From Cerrena zonata (lineage: Eukaryota > Basidiomycota > Agaricomycetes > Polyporales > Cerrenaceae), in the NCBI GenBank assembly GCA_038087015.1, contig JASBNA010000001.1, positions 2,046,001 to 2,110,000 of the forward strand: DNA of 64,000 bases. The letters run 5' to 3'. Under the pieces are notes generated by a model. The model worked only from the letters and a program-made list of their open reading frames with translations. It searched no databases and was not told where the DNA came from. A program made the position numbers and the translations under genes. Positions 1-10,706 of this stretch are shown piece after piece; the stretch's first letter is position 1, and each line of letters begins with the position of its first letter.

Positions 1-593
1 ATCATATCAAGATGATGCAGTGACAGAATATCTCGAGAAACTTCCTAATGGGACATATATAGGTCTTTTTAATAAGTCAGTATTAAATTCTATGTGTCAA
101 CGTTTGAGTGCTTATTTGAAGTTTCCCGTACAGGACTGGCCGTGTAAGTATCATATTTGCTTATAAGACAGTATAAAGTACTCATGACGACTAGGCATAT
201 CCTGACCTCTCCGCTCAAAGCAATAATTTTGCTGTTTTCTTAGGAGGCGTGAAGAGACACGTTCAAGGAACTTCGGCATCAGCTCCTACCGCTGCAGCCA
301 TTTTCGCCTTGTTGAATGACGCCCGACTTCGTCAAGGCTTACCAGTATTAGGGTTCTTGAACCCATTGCTCTACAAGATTAGAAATGAACATCCGGATGC
401 TTTCAATGATGTAACCCATGGTAACAACCCAGGATGCGGCACACAAGGATTCAACGTATGTACACTAGAAGGTGATTAGTCGGTCTTAGACTAATTCAAT
501 CATTTACAGGCTACACAAGGTTGGGATCCCGTCACCGGACTCGGCACCCCAAACTTTGAGAAATTGAAGGACATAGTGCTGAGTATGAAGTGA
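1..593 (+). CDS. Sedolisin (S53 serine-carboxyl peptidase), 3' part
   Basis: C-terminal part of a secreted tripeptidyl-peptidase-type sedolisin; the 5' part lies outside the window. I read exons <1-75, 134-143 (a 10-nt micro-exon), 195-455 and 510-593. Aligned by eye to the complete neighbour at 1335-3891, it keeps the same intron positions, including the micro-exon. The joined frame gives the segment PDLSAQ, the catalytic serine motif GTSASAPT, NNPGCGTQGFN and the ending [16 protein letters not shown], all typical of S53 enzymes. A start at 249 would be wrong because that Met is internal to the third exon. Family knowledge: sedolisins are acid proteases using a Glu-Asp-Ser triad, and fungi secrete them as prepro-enzymes. 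It looks functional as far as visible, and is probably a tandem duplicate of the next gene. Confidence 0.85.
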
Positions 594-1334
594 GTCAATC
601 AATCGGGCGGCGATACTCTGTTTGAGCGGTGTATTCAGTCCCATAATATTAATACAACACTTACCATATATGGAATGAGCACCGATGTCATGCGCGGTGT
701 TGATGCCGCCGGATGGTGATACGCGTTCCATGCGGAACATCTCAATCTACTTGATTTTGACTCTCCTTGACCACCTGCATCCTTGTGGCAGTCCACGAAG
801 CGCAAATCTTACCCTGAGGTCAGAGCTGGTCGAGGTCACCCACATGGTTAGCATTCAAACTTCGAGGTACAAAGCTTAAGGTAATTCGCGTAGTAATTCC
901 TGGTAATCCGCGCAACCTCCGCTGCACAACCGCTATTCTGTTCGCATGTCATTGTATTATCCCAATCTTACTAACATCTTCTCACCGTGACCTGTCCAAC
1001 GTCGGATCGGTAACTTCTTACTGCGCCCTGTCAAGTGCTTCTGTATGCTGTCGTGATCAAGTGTACGAATGAGGACGAATGGTACCTATTTCGGGCGCAT
1101 GGAAGTCCTCAAATAGTCCCGGCTGTTCGGGATTCAGTTGATAGCTACAAAATTCATCTGGGAAAAGAAGCACGGAGCCATGTGGTGGAAACGGCACCAG
1201 CGTACCTTGGCAATTATCCCTGGTGAACCCCGCGTTTCACAGAGGCTAGGACGCGTATATATACCCGTATAGATCAGAATGTTGCTTCACAGGCTTTCTC
1301 TGCTGTCTGTCTCCGAGACGTCCCAATATCAGTC
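594..1334. other. Intergenic region between tandem sedolisins
   Basis: About 740 bases with only short unsupported open frames. It should contain the terminator of the upstream sedolisin and the promoter of the downstream one. I see no repeat or RNA gene. Confidence 0.5.
1256..1263 (+). promoter_or_regulatory. TATA box of the complete sedolisin gene
   Basis: TATATATA lies 72-79 nt upstream of the ATG at 1335, in a normal position for a fungal TATA element. The call rests on motif and spacing only. Confidence 0.5.
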
Positions 1335-3891
1335 ATGAGGTCCTTGCTCACCTGTTTCGCTCTTGTTGCCGTGGTGTTAGCTGTCCCTGCTAAGGACTGT
1401 GCTCATAAACTCAAGGAGAGTGTCGCTCCTCCTCGGCAGTGGATCAAGGAGGGACCTGCTTCCAAGGACCTTCCTATCGAACTGAAGATTGCTTTACCGC
1501 AACCTAACTTCTCTGAGTTGGAGAGGCATCTTAACGAGATTAGGTGCGTTAGGCACATTTTCTTCTACGTCGCGAAGTGATTGTCTGAACACACCCTAGT
1601 GACCCATTCCATGAACGATATGGTCAGCACCTCTCGAAGGAAGAGGTTGAGGCACTCGTTGCTCCTCATGCCGAGAGCATTTCCTCTGTTAACGAATGGC
1701 TTGCAACCCATGGACTTATGGGAGACGACCTTTCCCGTTCTCCCGCGCAGGACTGGGTCAAGGTCACAGTTCCTGTAGGTCTTGCAGAGAAGATGCTGAA
1801 TACGGTATGACGTCTTATTTCATTGCTGAGATTGGAAATTCATATACGTTTACTAGGAATACCACGTTTGGAGAAACGCGAAGGATGGGAATACTATAGT
1901 CCGCACGACTAGCTACAGCTTGCCTGAGAATCTCCATGGTCACATTGACCTCGTCCAACCGACAACTCTTTTCTCGACTCTCCGTGGCATGGACACAAAC
2001 TTCAGGTTCTCGAAGGAGTCTAAGCAATTGGACAATGCTGATGCTCCACCCATCAACATTCCCAGTGCATCCGGTGGTCAAGTCGATGCTAGCTGCAACA
2101 GAACTATTACCATCACTTGTATCCAACAATTGTACAACGCTGTTGGCTTCACACCATCTGGCAAGAATGGAAACAAAATCGGTATCACCGGCTACTTGGA
2201 GCAGTTTGCCAACATCGCCGACTTGCAGTCGTTCTATGCTGACCAACGCCCGGATGCATTGAACTCCACTTTCGAGTTTATTTCTGTCAATGGTGGGTGT
2301 CCCAGAGTGATTTTACACGTCGTTGCTGACTTTCTTTCGGGTAGGCGGTCTTAATAACCAGACACTCTCTGAGGCCGGTGCTGAAGCGAACCTCGGTAAG
2401 TTTTCATCATGACGTGATTGCACTCCATCTTCATCTAATTCACGATGCTTGCACTTCTCAGATGTACAATTTGCATTCGGATTGTCGCATCCGATTCCTG
2501 GTACCTTCTATTCTACTGCTGGACGCCCTCCTTTCATACCTAGCGTGTCCACACCCACGAACACCAATGAGCCGTACACTGACGTGAGATATTTAATGTA
2601 TATATGGACATTCGGTATACTGACCCAATGTAGTGGCTCGACTTTGTTCTCAGTCACCGAAACCCTCCCCAAACAATCAGGTACGAGAAGCATTCATACC
2701 TATTCTCTGAATTCATACTCATGTTACCAAAGCACGAGTTACGCCGACGATGAACAGACTGGTAAGACACCCCTCTCCATTCTTTGCAATGTTTGCAGCC
2801 GCTTATCTGAATCCTATAGTTCCCCCGAGCTTCGCTCGTCGCGCTTGCAATCAATTCGCCCAACTTGGTGAATGATTCCCTATATCATGTTGTTGTACCT
2901 GTCTTACGACGTATATCGGTTTTAGGTGCTCGTGGTGTATCCCTCATGTTTAGCTCTGGTGATGGTGGTGTCGGTGATGGCGACGATGACCCTGCTACCC
3001 AACAATGCTTCACCAACGACGGTCGAAACAAGACTCAGTTCGCTCCTCTCTTCCCCCCAGCATGTCCATTGTAAGTGCCCGCTATTTATGCTATCACCTA
3101 ACTCCTAATATCTATTAATGTAGTGTTACCTCCGTTGGAGGTACCATCCACGTTCCCGAGACCGCCGTATTTTTCTCTGGCGGCGGTTTCAGTAACCTCG
3201 TGCGTAGACCCATATGTATTGCATTTTACTCATGGGCTGACGTAGAGTTTCATTCCTTAGTTCGCTCGCCCTGCGTATCAGCAACATGCTGTCACTACTT
3301 TCCTGAAGAAACTGCCAAAGGGAACGTATGCTGGTCTCTTTAACCCGTATGTTGCAATTTCCATGTGTGCTTCCCTGCTAGTTACTAATATTCTCGATCT
3401 TGTAGTGCTGGACGTGTATGTATATCCCCACAATGACCTGATTGAAACAACTAACCACACTTGTTAGGCCATCCCTGACGTTGCTGCTCAAGCCGACTTG
3501 TTCAGAATCTTCTTGTCCGGTCGTATTGTCTCTATTGGTGGAACGTCTGCAGCGTCCCCCACGTTCGCTGGTATCGTGGCGCTCCTGAACGATGCTCGTA
3601 TCTCAAAGGGACTTCCATCACTGGGCTTCCTGAACCCATTGCTTTACACAATCAGTGCTGCTTTCCCTAAGGGATTCAACGATATTACCGTTGGTAACAA
3701 CCCCGGATGCGGTACCCCTGGGTTTAATGTAAGTTTCTGAGCTGTAAAATTCAGGACACATAACTAACAATACTCAAAATGACCAGGCTACGCAAGGATG
3801 GGACCCCGTAACTGGTCTTGGAACTCCTAACTTCGGAGTATTGAAAGATATCCTCACCGGTCCCTTCGCCCACTTTGCACGAGAGGATTGA
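1335..3891 (+). CDS. Sedolisin / tripeptidyl peptidase, complete prepro-enzyme
   Basis: Secreted S53 peptidase that would cleave peptides at acidic pH. The first 19 or so residues ([19 protein letters not shown]) form a signal peptide. A pro-S53 activation domain follows ([16 protein letters not shown] and on to about residue 190). The catalytic domain has the Glu/Asp pair in EAGAEANLD, the oxyanion Asp in [13 protein letters not shown], and the nucleophile serine in [10 protein letters not shown]. The ending [16 protein letters not shown] matches the family. Roughly a dozen short introns interrupt it; exon 1 ends at 1543, exon 2 is 1600-1804, and the third exon starts at 1857. A 10-nt micro-exon (TGCTGGACGT, about 3406-3415) is shared with the upstream paralogue. 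All catalytic residues are present, so it should be active. Substrate preference cannot be told from the sequence. Confidence 0.93.
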
Positions 3892-4001
3892 TGTATTCAT
3901 AAACGGCACAACGATACGGTAGCATGACGAATGTATAACATTTTCATGATTTACTATGACATTCCAATTGTCTGATACAGATAATGTTGACTCTATCACC
4001 C

Positions 4002-5124
4002 TCAAACATGCTTCATGGACAATGCTTCAGGAAGGATGACGTCTGCAGAACCGAGGAATAAGAAATCGGCCTGCTCGTCACGTTTACTGCGATCAATATT
4101 GAACACGGCAACCTTTCCTCCTGCCGCTTTAACTATTCCGGCAAGCTTAGCAGCGGGATGGACCTGAAATATCTGTAAGTAAAGAGCAAAGAGAATATAG
4201 ATGAAGGTTTGTACGTACCACAGAGGATGTACCAACGACGAGAATGAGATCAGCATTTTCCGTTAGCTTCAAGACCTCATCGACGCGATATGGGACTTCT
4301 CCAAACCACACCATACCTGGTCGTTGTAGACTTCCGCATTTGCTGCACCTGGGTAAATTCTTCTTTGGGATGTCAGGTTCAGGTTCCTTGGAACCGACCT
4401 CGTATATCAGTTCGGTTCCAGCCAGCGCCGGACACAAAGGAGAATCATAGTTCGTCTCCCTGTGCTTGCATTCGTAAGCCGTGCATTCTAGGTCAAACAG
4501 ACTTCCGTGCATCTCAATCAAAGGTGGATGCTCGGGGTCAGATAGCCCCTCCCCAAGTGAGTCGGGAGGCAACGAAGACTTTACAGACTCGAGAGCCTTT
4601 CTACTCAACTCATCGACATTCTGAGTGATTAGAGTGAAGGTAGACCCAGGTGAAACCCGTTCTCTAAAGTATGGGATGGTGAACTTTGCCAGCGCGTCAT
4701 GGGCAGCATTCGGCTTTGCCTTGAAAACACTAGTAACACTGATGTTATATGACAACCATTAACACAATAATAATGAACAACGTACAGCTCCCGGCGATAA
4801 TGTTCAAACTGCCATACACGGGAAGGACTATCAAGAAAGCCCGCTTTGGTCGATAGTTTGAACATGTCGTACTTCCGCCACAAAGCACCTTCCGATCCGC
4901 GAAAGATAGGAATACCTAGTACCAGTGAATTATAAATTCACTATGCCGAAGAGTGAGGAGGAATAAAGCTAAGAGGGATTACCTGACGGTGCAGAGAGAC
5001 CAGCTCCTGCAATGCAGATAATGTTCTTCGATGAACCAAGAATCTTTTTGAATGCCTCCATATCCGTGGATGGCTCATCACACTGGTTCGGCGTTGCAGC
5101 CTTTACGTTAGCAGTGGTAGTCAT
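4002..5124 (-). CDS. Sirtuin, class III (SIRT5-like) NAD-dependent deacylase
   Basis: NAD-dependent lysine deacylase. The ATG at 5124 opens [20 protein letters not shown]; three introns separate four exons, and the product ends MKHV before the stop at 4002. Visible Sir2 motifs are the NAD loop GAGLSAPSG...[14 protein letters not shown], the catalytic histidine in IEMHGSLF, four zinc cysteines in LECTAYEC and RCSKCGS, and VVGTSSVV. The motif HYRRE after PSRVWQFE matches the SIRT5 Tyr-x-x-Arg pair that binds succinyl or malonyl lysine, and SIRT5-type residues surround it. A desuccinylase/demalonylase activity is therefore more likely than simple deacetylation (family knowledge plus inference). 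No clear mitochondrial targeting peptide is seen. It is convergent with the sedolisin ending at 3891. Confidence 0.9.
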
Positions 5125-6179
5125 ACCTTCAAGATATGATCTTGACTAGTTCGTGGGGACGAAAGTTGTGTTGTGCAATTGGGTAGGTGATATTAGGTGG
5201 GGTGGTGGGGTGGTCGCTCATCTCGAGCTTTGGCCAAGGTTCAGGTTCAATGTTTCATTTGGTGTTGCTTGTCCACCATAAGTCCATGTGTCACATATAC
5301 GTAGGCATTACCCGAACTAGAGATAATGATTGTATCACAATCAGCGGATCCATGTTGGATGACGGCAGTTCGAACACGCAGCAAACGAAGCATTCATTTG
5401 TCTCGATTATATCAGTATAATGCTAGTATGTTCACTATAAGCAATAATAGTACGTCTTATGTAAGAGATATTTTAGGGTGTAAGTAAATCGGAGTAATTC
5501 AAGGTGTCGCGACATACACAAGGTAGATCTTCACAATATCACATTTGTTGAAGGGCTCGTTGGTTCTCCAAGGAAGTGTTCCGAACAAGTCCCCATATCG
5601 TGCATGCACGGTAGCTCGGGACCAATGAGAAATCTCCTGGTTATCAAGCAAGTACTGGGTAAAATACATGACCACGGCTTGAACGTCGAACAATGGAGTT
5701 TTGAGGCTCACATGTTCGGCTTTTACTAAATGGTCTAGAACTGACTGTCGTGCTTCGATGTTGTTTCTATTGATCGATGTACTTGGACAGAGCCCACACG
5801 GGAGATCGTAACATCTGGCTGGTGCTTTTGGAGTAATATGGATACATGATTCAGGGTTCAGAACATGCATCAATCCAAGCATCTTCCGTCAGACTCTTAG
5901 GCTGATGAGAAGCATCATCTCTGCGAAAACGTTGTTCGTACCGCTATCATGAAACCAAATACACCGTTTTGGACTGAATGGCCCGTTCCATGAGTGCGAC
6001 AATCGTGGAGAATGCGTGTTTTTCTCCGAGGGTAGTTACCGCCCGAGCGTAAAAGCATATATCCCAATCGTCTGCTCAGAAAGTCCCCAGTTCATATTGC
6101 GAACATTCAACTACCCATCGTGAGCAACGTACCACAAGTCCATATAAAAGCGCCCTACGTTAACTCACCTCATTTCAAG
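5125..6179. other. Intergenic, with one unsupported 127-codon frame
   Basis: Between the divergently arranged sirtuin and the next gene. A minus-strand frame at 5499-5882 (127 codons) has no motif I recognise; a GTATGT donor lies near its 3' end, so it could be one exon of a small gene, but nothing else supports it. The rest holds promoter sequence only. Confidence 0.35.
6143..6148 (+). promoter_or_regulatory. TATA-like box before the 6180 ATG
   Basis: TATAAA lies 32-37 nt before the ATG at 6180. It argues against a start further upstream (a GTG at 6120 is in frame but precedes the TATA box), although the short spacing would imply a very short leader. Confidence 0.4.
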
Positions 6180-6803
6180 ATGTCTACGCCTCCTGTTGAG
6201 CGTGCCGCTTTCGGGCCTGTTTTAGCTGCACTACAGGCGCAGCCATTGATTCCTGGTGGCGAATCGGACACAAAGTCCACCTACAACATCGGTGTGGAGG
6301 AAAAGTATATGTCCGCCAAAATTGCAGAAGTTCGCGCAGCTACCAAGACCGAATTGCTTCGGGAGGGAGTGTTGAGGATCGGCTATTTCTTCCGTCTATT
6401 CCTCGTCATAAATCGAAAGGCTTCTGTAGAGCTCCAAACATACCGACTCAGTCAAGCTACGGGAATATGTAACGTCCTCGTAATTCGGCGCAAGTATGTC
6501 TTCTCGACCAAGAACTTGGTGCAACAGCACCAAATGTTGTGTGCAAACGAAGGCAATTTGACGGTCGAACAAGTTATCAACCATATTATTCATGTCAAGG
6601 AGCGGTACAAGTACAAGTTCGACTGTGAAACCGGCAGCGGTTGCAGATATTGGTGCAACATCGTTGTCCAAGACCTCGAGGACCTCGGTCTATTGTCAGC
6701 GGGGACGGCAGCAGGTATGTTGGAGTGGGGAGATGGTGTGGCAGAATTAGACAGGAGCCATATGAGCATACCGGCTACGCCGGGGACCTTTTACCAAGAC
6801 TAG
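6180..6803 (+). CDS. Probable DUF7770 fungal protein
   Basis: A 207-codon single-exon gene; the ATG at 6180 follows a TATA-like box. The layout resembles fungal DUF7770 proteins: a central strand-rich stretch (GYFFRLFLVINRKASVEL), then a helical segment ending in YKFDCETGSGCRYWCNIV with the Gly-Cys-Arg-Tyr-Trp signature, then LEDLGLL. I recall this signature from that family but could not search, so the family name is tentative. No signal peptide, membrane span or catalytic motif is visible. The function of the family is unknown. The C-terminal tail (from about residue 180) looks poorly conserved. Confidence 0.6.
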   Translation: MSTPPVERAAFGPVLAALQAQPLIPGGESDTKSTYNIGVEEKYMSAKIAEVRAATKTELLREGVLRIGYFFRLFLVINRKASVELQTYRLSQATGICNVLVIRRKYVFSTKNLVQQHQMLCANEGNLTVEQVINHIIHVKERYKYKFDCETGSGCRYWCNIVVQDLEDLGLLSAGTAAGMLEWGDGVAELDRSHMSIPATPGTFYQD

Positions 6804-7548
6804 TGGTTAGCAGGTAACAGGCCCTATCCTTTTAATGAGTAAACCGTAACTCACCGATATCACTCTAGAAAGGCTAATGAATACCGTAAATGTCATATCG
6901 AACATGAAAACATTATGCACTTTCCTACTCAAATTTCGAGGTCTCTGTAGCAGATCGATTCAACTTATTGAATGGGTCATTTTTACCTGGACTCGGAGTC
7001 GAAACATACTCATCAGGTTGCCGGAACAGGATAGTTGGACGATCCATGTACTAGTACTTACATAGTACAATGTGATTTGTTGGTAAACGTCTGAGACTCT
7101 GACGTGGCTCGAGTAATACTCCCAGTGGTAGTAACTAACTAAGTGAGGGCCGTATGACTCCGATACAAGTATACGTACCGTGACTGTGACTGAAGCATCG
7201 TTATGAGAGGCACTAATATGTATTCATTTCGTTCATCGTGGAAAGTGTGACCCGTCACGCTTTAAAGCTTCATGTATCAGTACCGCGATCGCAACCGAGA
7301 CCTTCGTATACGTATACGCTACTGAATATCGACAGCTGCCACCTGTGCAAACTCTTGACATTCGAATCGCTCTTACCAATTACTTGGCGAAACTTTGCCT
7401 TGCCTAATTATGGATACTATCTGTGTTCGTGAAAGACGAGATATTTGTCCTAGAATCGAACTAATCCTTACCTCAGAAATATCTCTCAATTACAGCGAAG
7501 GCATTTCGGATAGCTATGGACTGTACTAAAACAAAACAGGATGTTCGT
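6804..7548. other. Intergenic / left flank of the tandem duplication
   Basis: No supported gene. From about 7200 onward the sequence resembles 9055 onward, so the right half of this stretch belongs to the 1.9-kb duplicated unit. Confidence 0.5.
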
Positions 7549-8491
7549 ATGGATCTTAACCTGATTTTGTTTGTGTTGATTGACCTGAATGTGCCCGTTT
7601 CAGACAAAGTCCACCATCCTTGATGGATATTCCGACCAGCAACTTATCGAAAAATATGACGACTCACCTTGTCTATGCGAAACGCCTCTAACGGAAATAC
7701 CGGTTCGTCTATTGATGCCCAATGTGGTAGGAAAAGATGAATCGTGGCCATGGGAGGCTCAAACGATGGAGTTGGTCCGTACACAAACTTCTGTCCCCGT
7801 TCCCCGAATACATCGTATTGTAGAGGTCGGCAAGACCTGCTATATCTTCATGGATCACATTCCAGGGCGGACACTCGAGGAATGTTGGCCTCACCTCAGT
7901 ATATGGCGAAAACTATGGGTTGCATGGAAGCTTCGCTCGTACATACGTCAGATTCGACGTATCAAGCTACCTCAGATCGAGGCCGGAGTTCCTGGACCTC
8001 TAACCGAGAATATTTGCCAGCCCAAAGGATGTGACAATCCTGCTTTTGGCGAGTTCGAAGCCGGACCCTTCAAGTCTTATGACGAGTTCATCCTGTGGCT
8101 TAACGGTCGACTCCTCGTCGCGTATCGATTTGATCCTCTGAAGGGAGGCGGAACTGAACCGGATATACTGCAAGCTGATGCACCGCTCGTGGTGACCCAT
8201 GGAGATCTAGTGCCTCGAAACATCATTCTCGGCGATGACGGAAAGCTTTGGATAGTTGATTGGGGAGCATCTGGGATTTATCCCATTTGGCTCGAGTATG
8301 CGACCATGATGCGGAGCGCAGTAAGGAAGTTCAACACAAATTCATATGTCGCGCCTTCATGGTTCAGATTAATTCGGTTTGTCTGTGGGGTATATGACGA
8401 GCAGTATTGGTTTATGGAACGAATTACGTTTGCTGTTACAGAGTTACTATTTATACCAGCACGGGAAGCTATTCCCGACGATTGGAAATGA
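7549..8491 (+). CDS. APH-family kinase-like protein, copy A (5' splice site damaged)
   Basis: Aminoglycoside-phosphotransferase/choline-kinase-fold protein of the type expanded in mushrooms; substrate unknown. The main exon runs from 7604 to the stop at 8491. Motifs are the glycine-poor N-lobe with WPWEAQTMELVR, VPVPRIHR, the catalytic loop HGDLVPRN (Asp and Asn present) and the metal-binding LWIVDWGASG. By comparison with copy B the start should be the ATG at 7549 followed by a 40-nt intron. Here the donor reads GATTTT instead of GTATCT, so the first mini-exon can no longer be spliced the same way. The gene may use another start or be a recent pseudogene. The rest of the frame is intact, which suggests the damage is recent. 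Confidence 0.75.
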
Positions 8492-8655
8492 ATGTTATGT
8501 TAGCTTCTACCAAAACCAGTACTGTATGTTGCTGACATTGCAGTCAGAATTGAAATCGATGGCGAGACGGTCAGTATTTGTTATTGGTGGCTGACATACA
8601 ACCGCATAATACATTTATAGCATCCGGCAGGTCTATCTCTCGTAGAACTCTAGCC

Positions 8656-8810
8656 ATGTCGACACTCTCTCGAGCATCTCAACCACTCGACCCTTATACC
8701 AACGGTATCGTGTTACTTCAAGGATTTCTGCAGTACTTTTGTCAAGGTAAGTTCTAGCAGACTGCAATTGTCTTAACCACAGCCACTCTCAAGGAATAAT
8801 TTTCGCCCAA
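8656..8810 (+). pseudogene. Truncated DUF6534 gene, first two exons only
   Basis: The ATG at 8656 begins MSTLSRASQPLDPYTNGIVL, matching the start of the complete gene at 10544. The first GTAAGT donor is kept, and the second exon (IIFAQ) is readable up to 8810. After that the sequence no longer follows the intact gene, and no later exon is found before copy B begins. It is a leftover from the tandem duplication and could at most give a short peptide with one partial membrane helix. Confidence 0.7.
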
Positions 8811-9429
8811 GTCAACGAGACCTATATACTGGCACCACAAAGTGGCATCCCCAAGAACTCCCACTATGGACATAACCATATTCATGTATACAGTCCCGAT
8901 ACTACATGTCGAAAACGTGATAAAGCCTATCTACATTTTCCGTGATGCGCCGCATCTAAAGGTAATGACATTATCTCAGTGAGCCATTTTGTCCTCCACA
9001 AGCAAGGGATCTAGCCGACGGCCTCGGCGGCATTGACCCTAGGCTATACTGATTCCGAGTCGGAGGCGCTAATATTTGGCTCATTCATCGTGGGAGCCGT
9101 CACGCGTCGGATGTATCCGTATTATGACCGACCTAGTATTGTAAGTTACTATATGACACTATATACTACTCGGAGTCTACTCCTCATGGCACTTATACAC
9201 GCTGCACCATCGACCGCCGCCACCTACGAGTTCAAATCGTGTCACACTCTTGACATCCGAATAGCTTACATTGATTGATTGGCAAAACTACCTAAACATG
9301 GATATCATCTACGTTCGTGAAAGATGAGATATTTGTCCTACGTCCTCGAACTGATCCTTACCTCAGAAATATCTCTCGATTATGGTAGAGACATTTCGGA
9401 TATCTACTGTAGCAAACCAGGATGTTCGT
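8811..9429. other. Spacer between duplicated units
   Basis: No supported gene. From about 9055 it resembles the region before copy A, for example the shared motif GCTAATAT...TTCATCGTGG. A short frame before the second kinase (about 9318-9378) reads VKDEIFVLRPRTDPYLRNIS before a stop; copy A has it broken. It may be a fossil exon. Confidence 0.4.
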
Positions 9430-10706
9430 ATGGATCCTAACCTCGTATCTTGTGTGTTGATTGACCTACGTATACCCGTTTCAGACAAAGACCACCATCC
9501 TGGATGGATATTCCGACCAGCAACTTATCGAAAAATATGAAAACTCGCCCAACGTATACGAAAGTCGGATGGCAAAAATGCGAATACCAGTTCGTCTATT
9601 GACACCTACTGTGGTAGGAAAATATGGGTCACAATTACGGACGTGGGAGGCTCAAACGATGGAATTAGTCCGCACACAAACTTCTGTTCCCGTTCCTCGA
9701 ATACATCGTGTTGTAGAGGTTGGAAAGAGCTGCTATATCTTCATGGATTACATTCCAGGACAGACACTCGAGGAATGTTGGCCCCACCTCAGTATATGGC
9801 GAAAGCTATGGGTCGCATGGAAACTTCGTTCGTACATACGCCAGCTTCGACATATCAAACTACCTCAGATAGAGGCCGGAGTTCCTGGGCCTCTAACCGA
9901 CGATATCTGTCAACCCAAAGGATGTGACAATCCTGCTTTTGGCGAGTTCGAAGCCGGACCCTTCAGCTCTTATGACGAGTTCATCCTGTGGCTTAACGGT
10001 CGATTCCTCGTCGCATGGCGATTTAGGCCCTTGAAGGGAGGCGGAACTGAACCGGATATACTGCAAGCTGATGCACCGCTCGTGGTGACCCATGGAGATC
10101 TAGTGCCTCGAAACATCATTCTCGGGGATGATGGAAAGCTTTGGGTGCTTGATTGGGGAGCATCTGGGATCTATCCCATATGGCTCGAGTATGCGACCAT
10201 GATGCGGAGCGCAGTAAGGAAGTTCAACACAAATTCATATGTCGCACCTTCATGGTTCAGATTAATTCGGTTTGTCTGTGGGGTATATGACAAGCAGTAT
10301 CGGTTCGTGGAACGAATTACATTTGCTGTTACAGAGCTACTATTTGTACCAGCACGGGAAGCTATTCCCGACGATTGGAAATGAATGTTATGTTAGCTTC
10401 TACCAAAACCAGTATGTTGCTGACATTGCAGTCAGAATTGAAATCGATGGCGAGACGGTCAGTATTTGTTATTGGTGGCTGGCATACAACCGCATAATAC
10501 ATTTATAGCATCTGGCGGGTCTATCTCTCGTAGAACTCTAGCCATGTCGACACTCTCTCGAGCATCTCAACCGCCCGACCCTTATACCAACGGTATCGTA
10601 TTACTTCAAGGATTCCTGCAGTACTTTTGTCAAGGTAAGTTCTAGTTATAATGCATAGACTGCAATCGTCTTAACCACAACCTCTCTAGGGATAATTTTC
10701 GCTCAA
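9055..10706 (+). repeat. Tandem duplication, copy B
   Basis: Copy B of the 1.88-kb unit. Its kinase gene retains the 5' splice donor, and its DUF6534 gene continues into a full set of exons, so B is probably the functional copy. Confidence 0.85.
9430..10384 (+). CDS. APH-family kinase-like protein, copy B
   Basis: Intact paralogue of the kinase at 7549. The ATG at 9430 gives a five-codon first exon (MDPNL, 9430-9444), a 40-nt intron with a GTATCT donor and TTTCAG acceptor, then the main exon 9485-10384. Residues include VPVPRIHRVVEVG, the ECWPHLSIW segment, the catalytic loop HGDLVPRNIILGDDGKLW and the metal-binding LDWGASG. The length (about 305 aa) is normal for the fungal APH group. Such proteins phosphorylate small molecules in bacteria; their fungal substrates are mostly unknown. 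Identity to copy A is very high by eye. It lies 160 bp upstream of the DUF6534 gene on the same strand, a linkage duplicated as a unit. Confidence 0.85.

Larger units (their letters stand above)
7200..8810 (+). repeat. Tandem duplication, copy A
   Basis: Copy A of a tandem duplication whose period is about 1.88-1.89 kb (7604 to 9485 and 8656 to 10544 are equivalent points). It contains a kinase-like gene and the first two exons of a DUF6534 gene. Homology to copy B is clear from about 7200 to 8810. Confidence 0.85.

Noticed and set aside
1815..2246. 143-codon minus-strand frame
   Set aside because: Shadow of the sedolisin exon on the opposite strand; the plus-strand reading has clear pro-domain and catalytic homology.
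6120..6179. Longer N terminus (GTG at 6120) for the DUF7770-like protein
   Set aside because: It is not an ATG, and a TATA-like box lies between it and the ATG at 6180.
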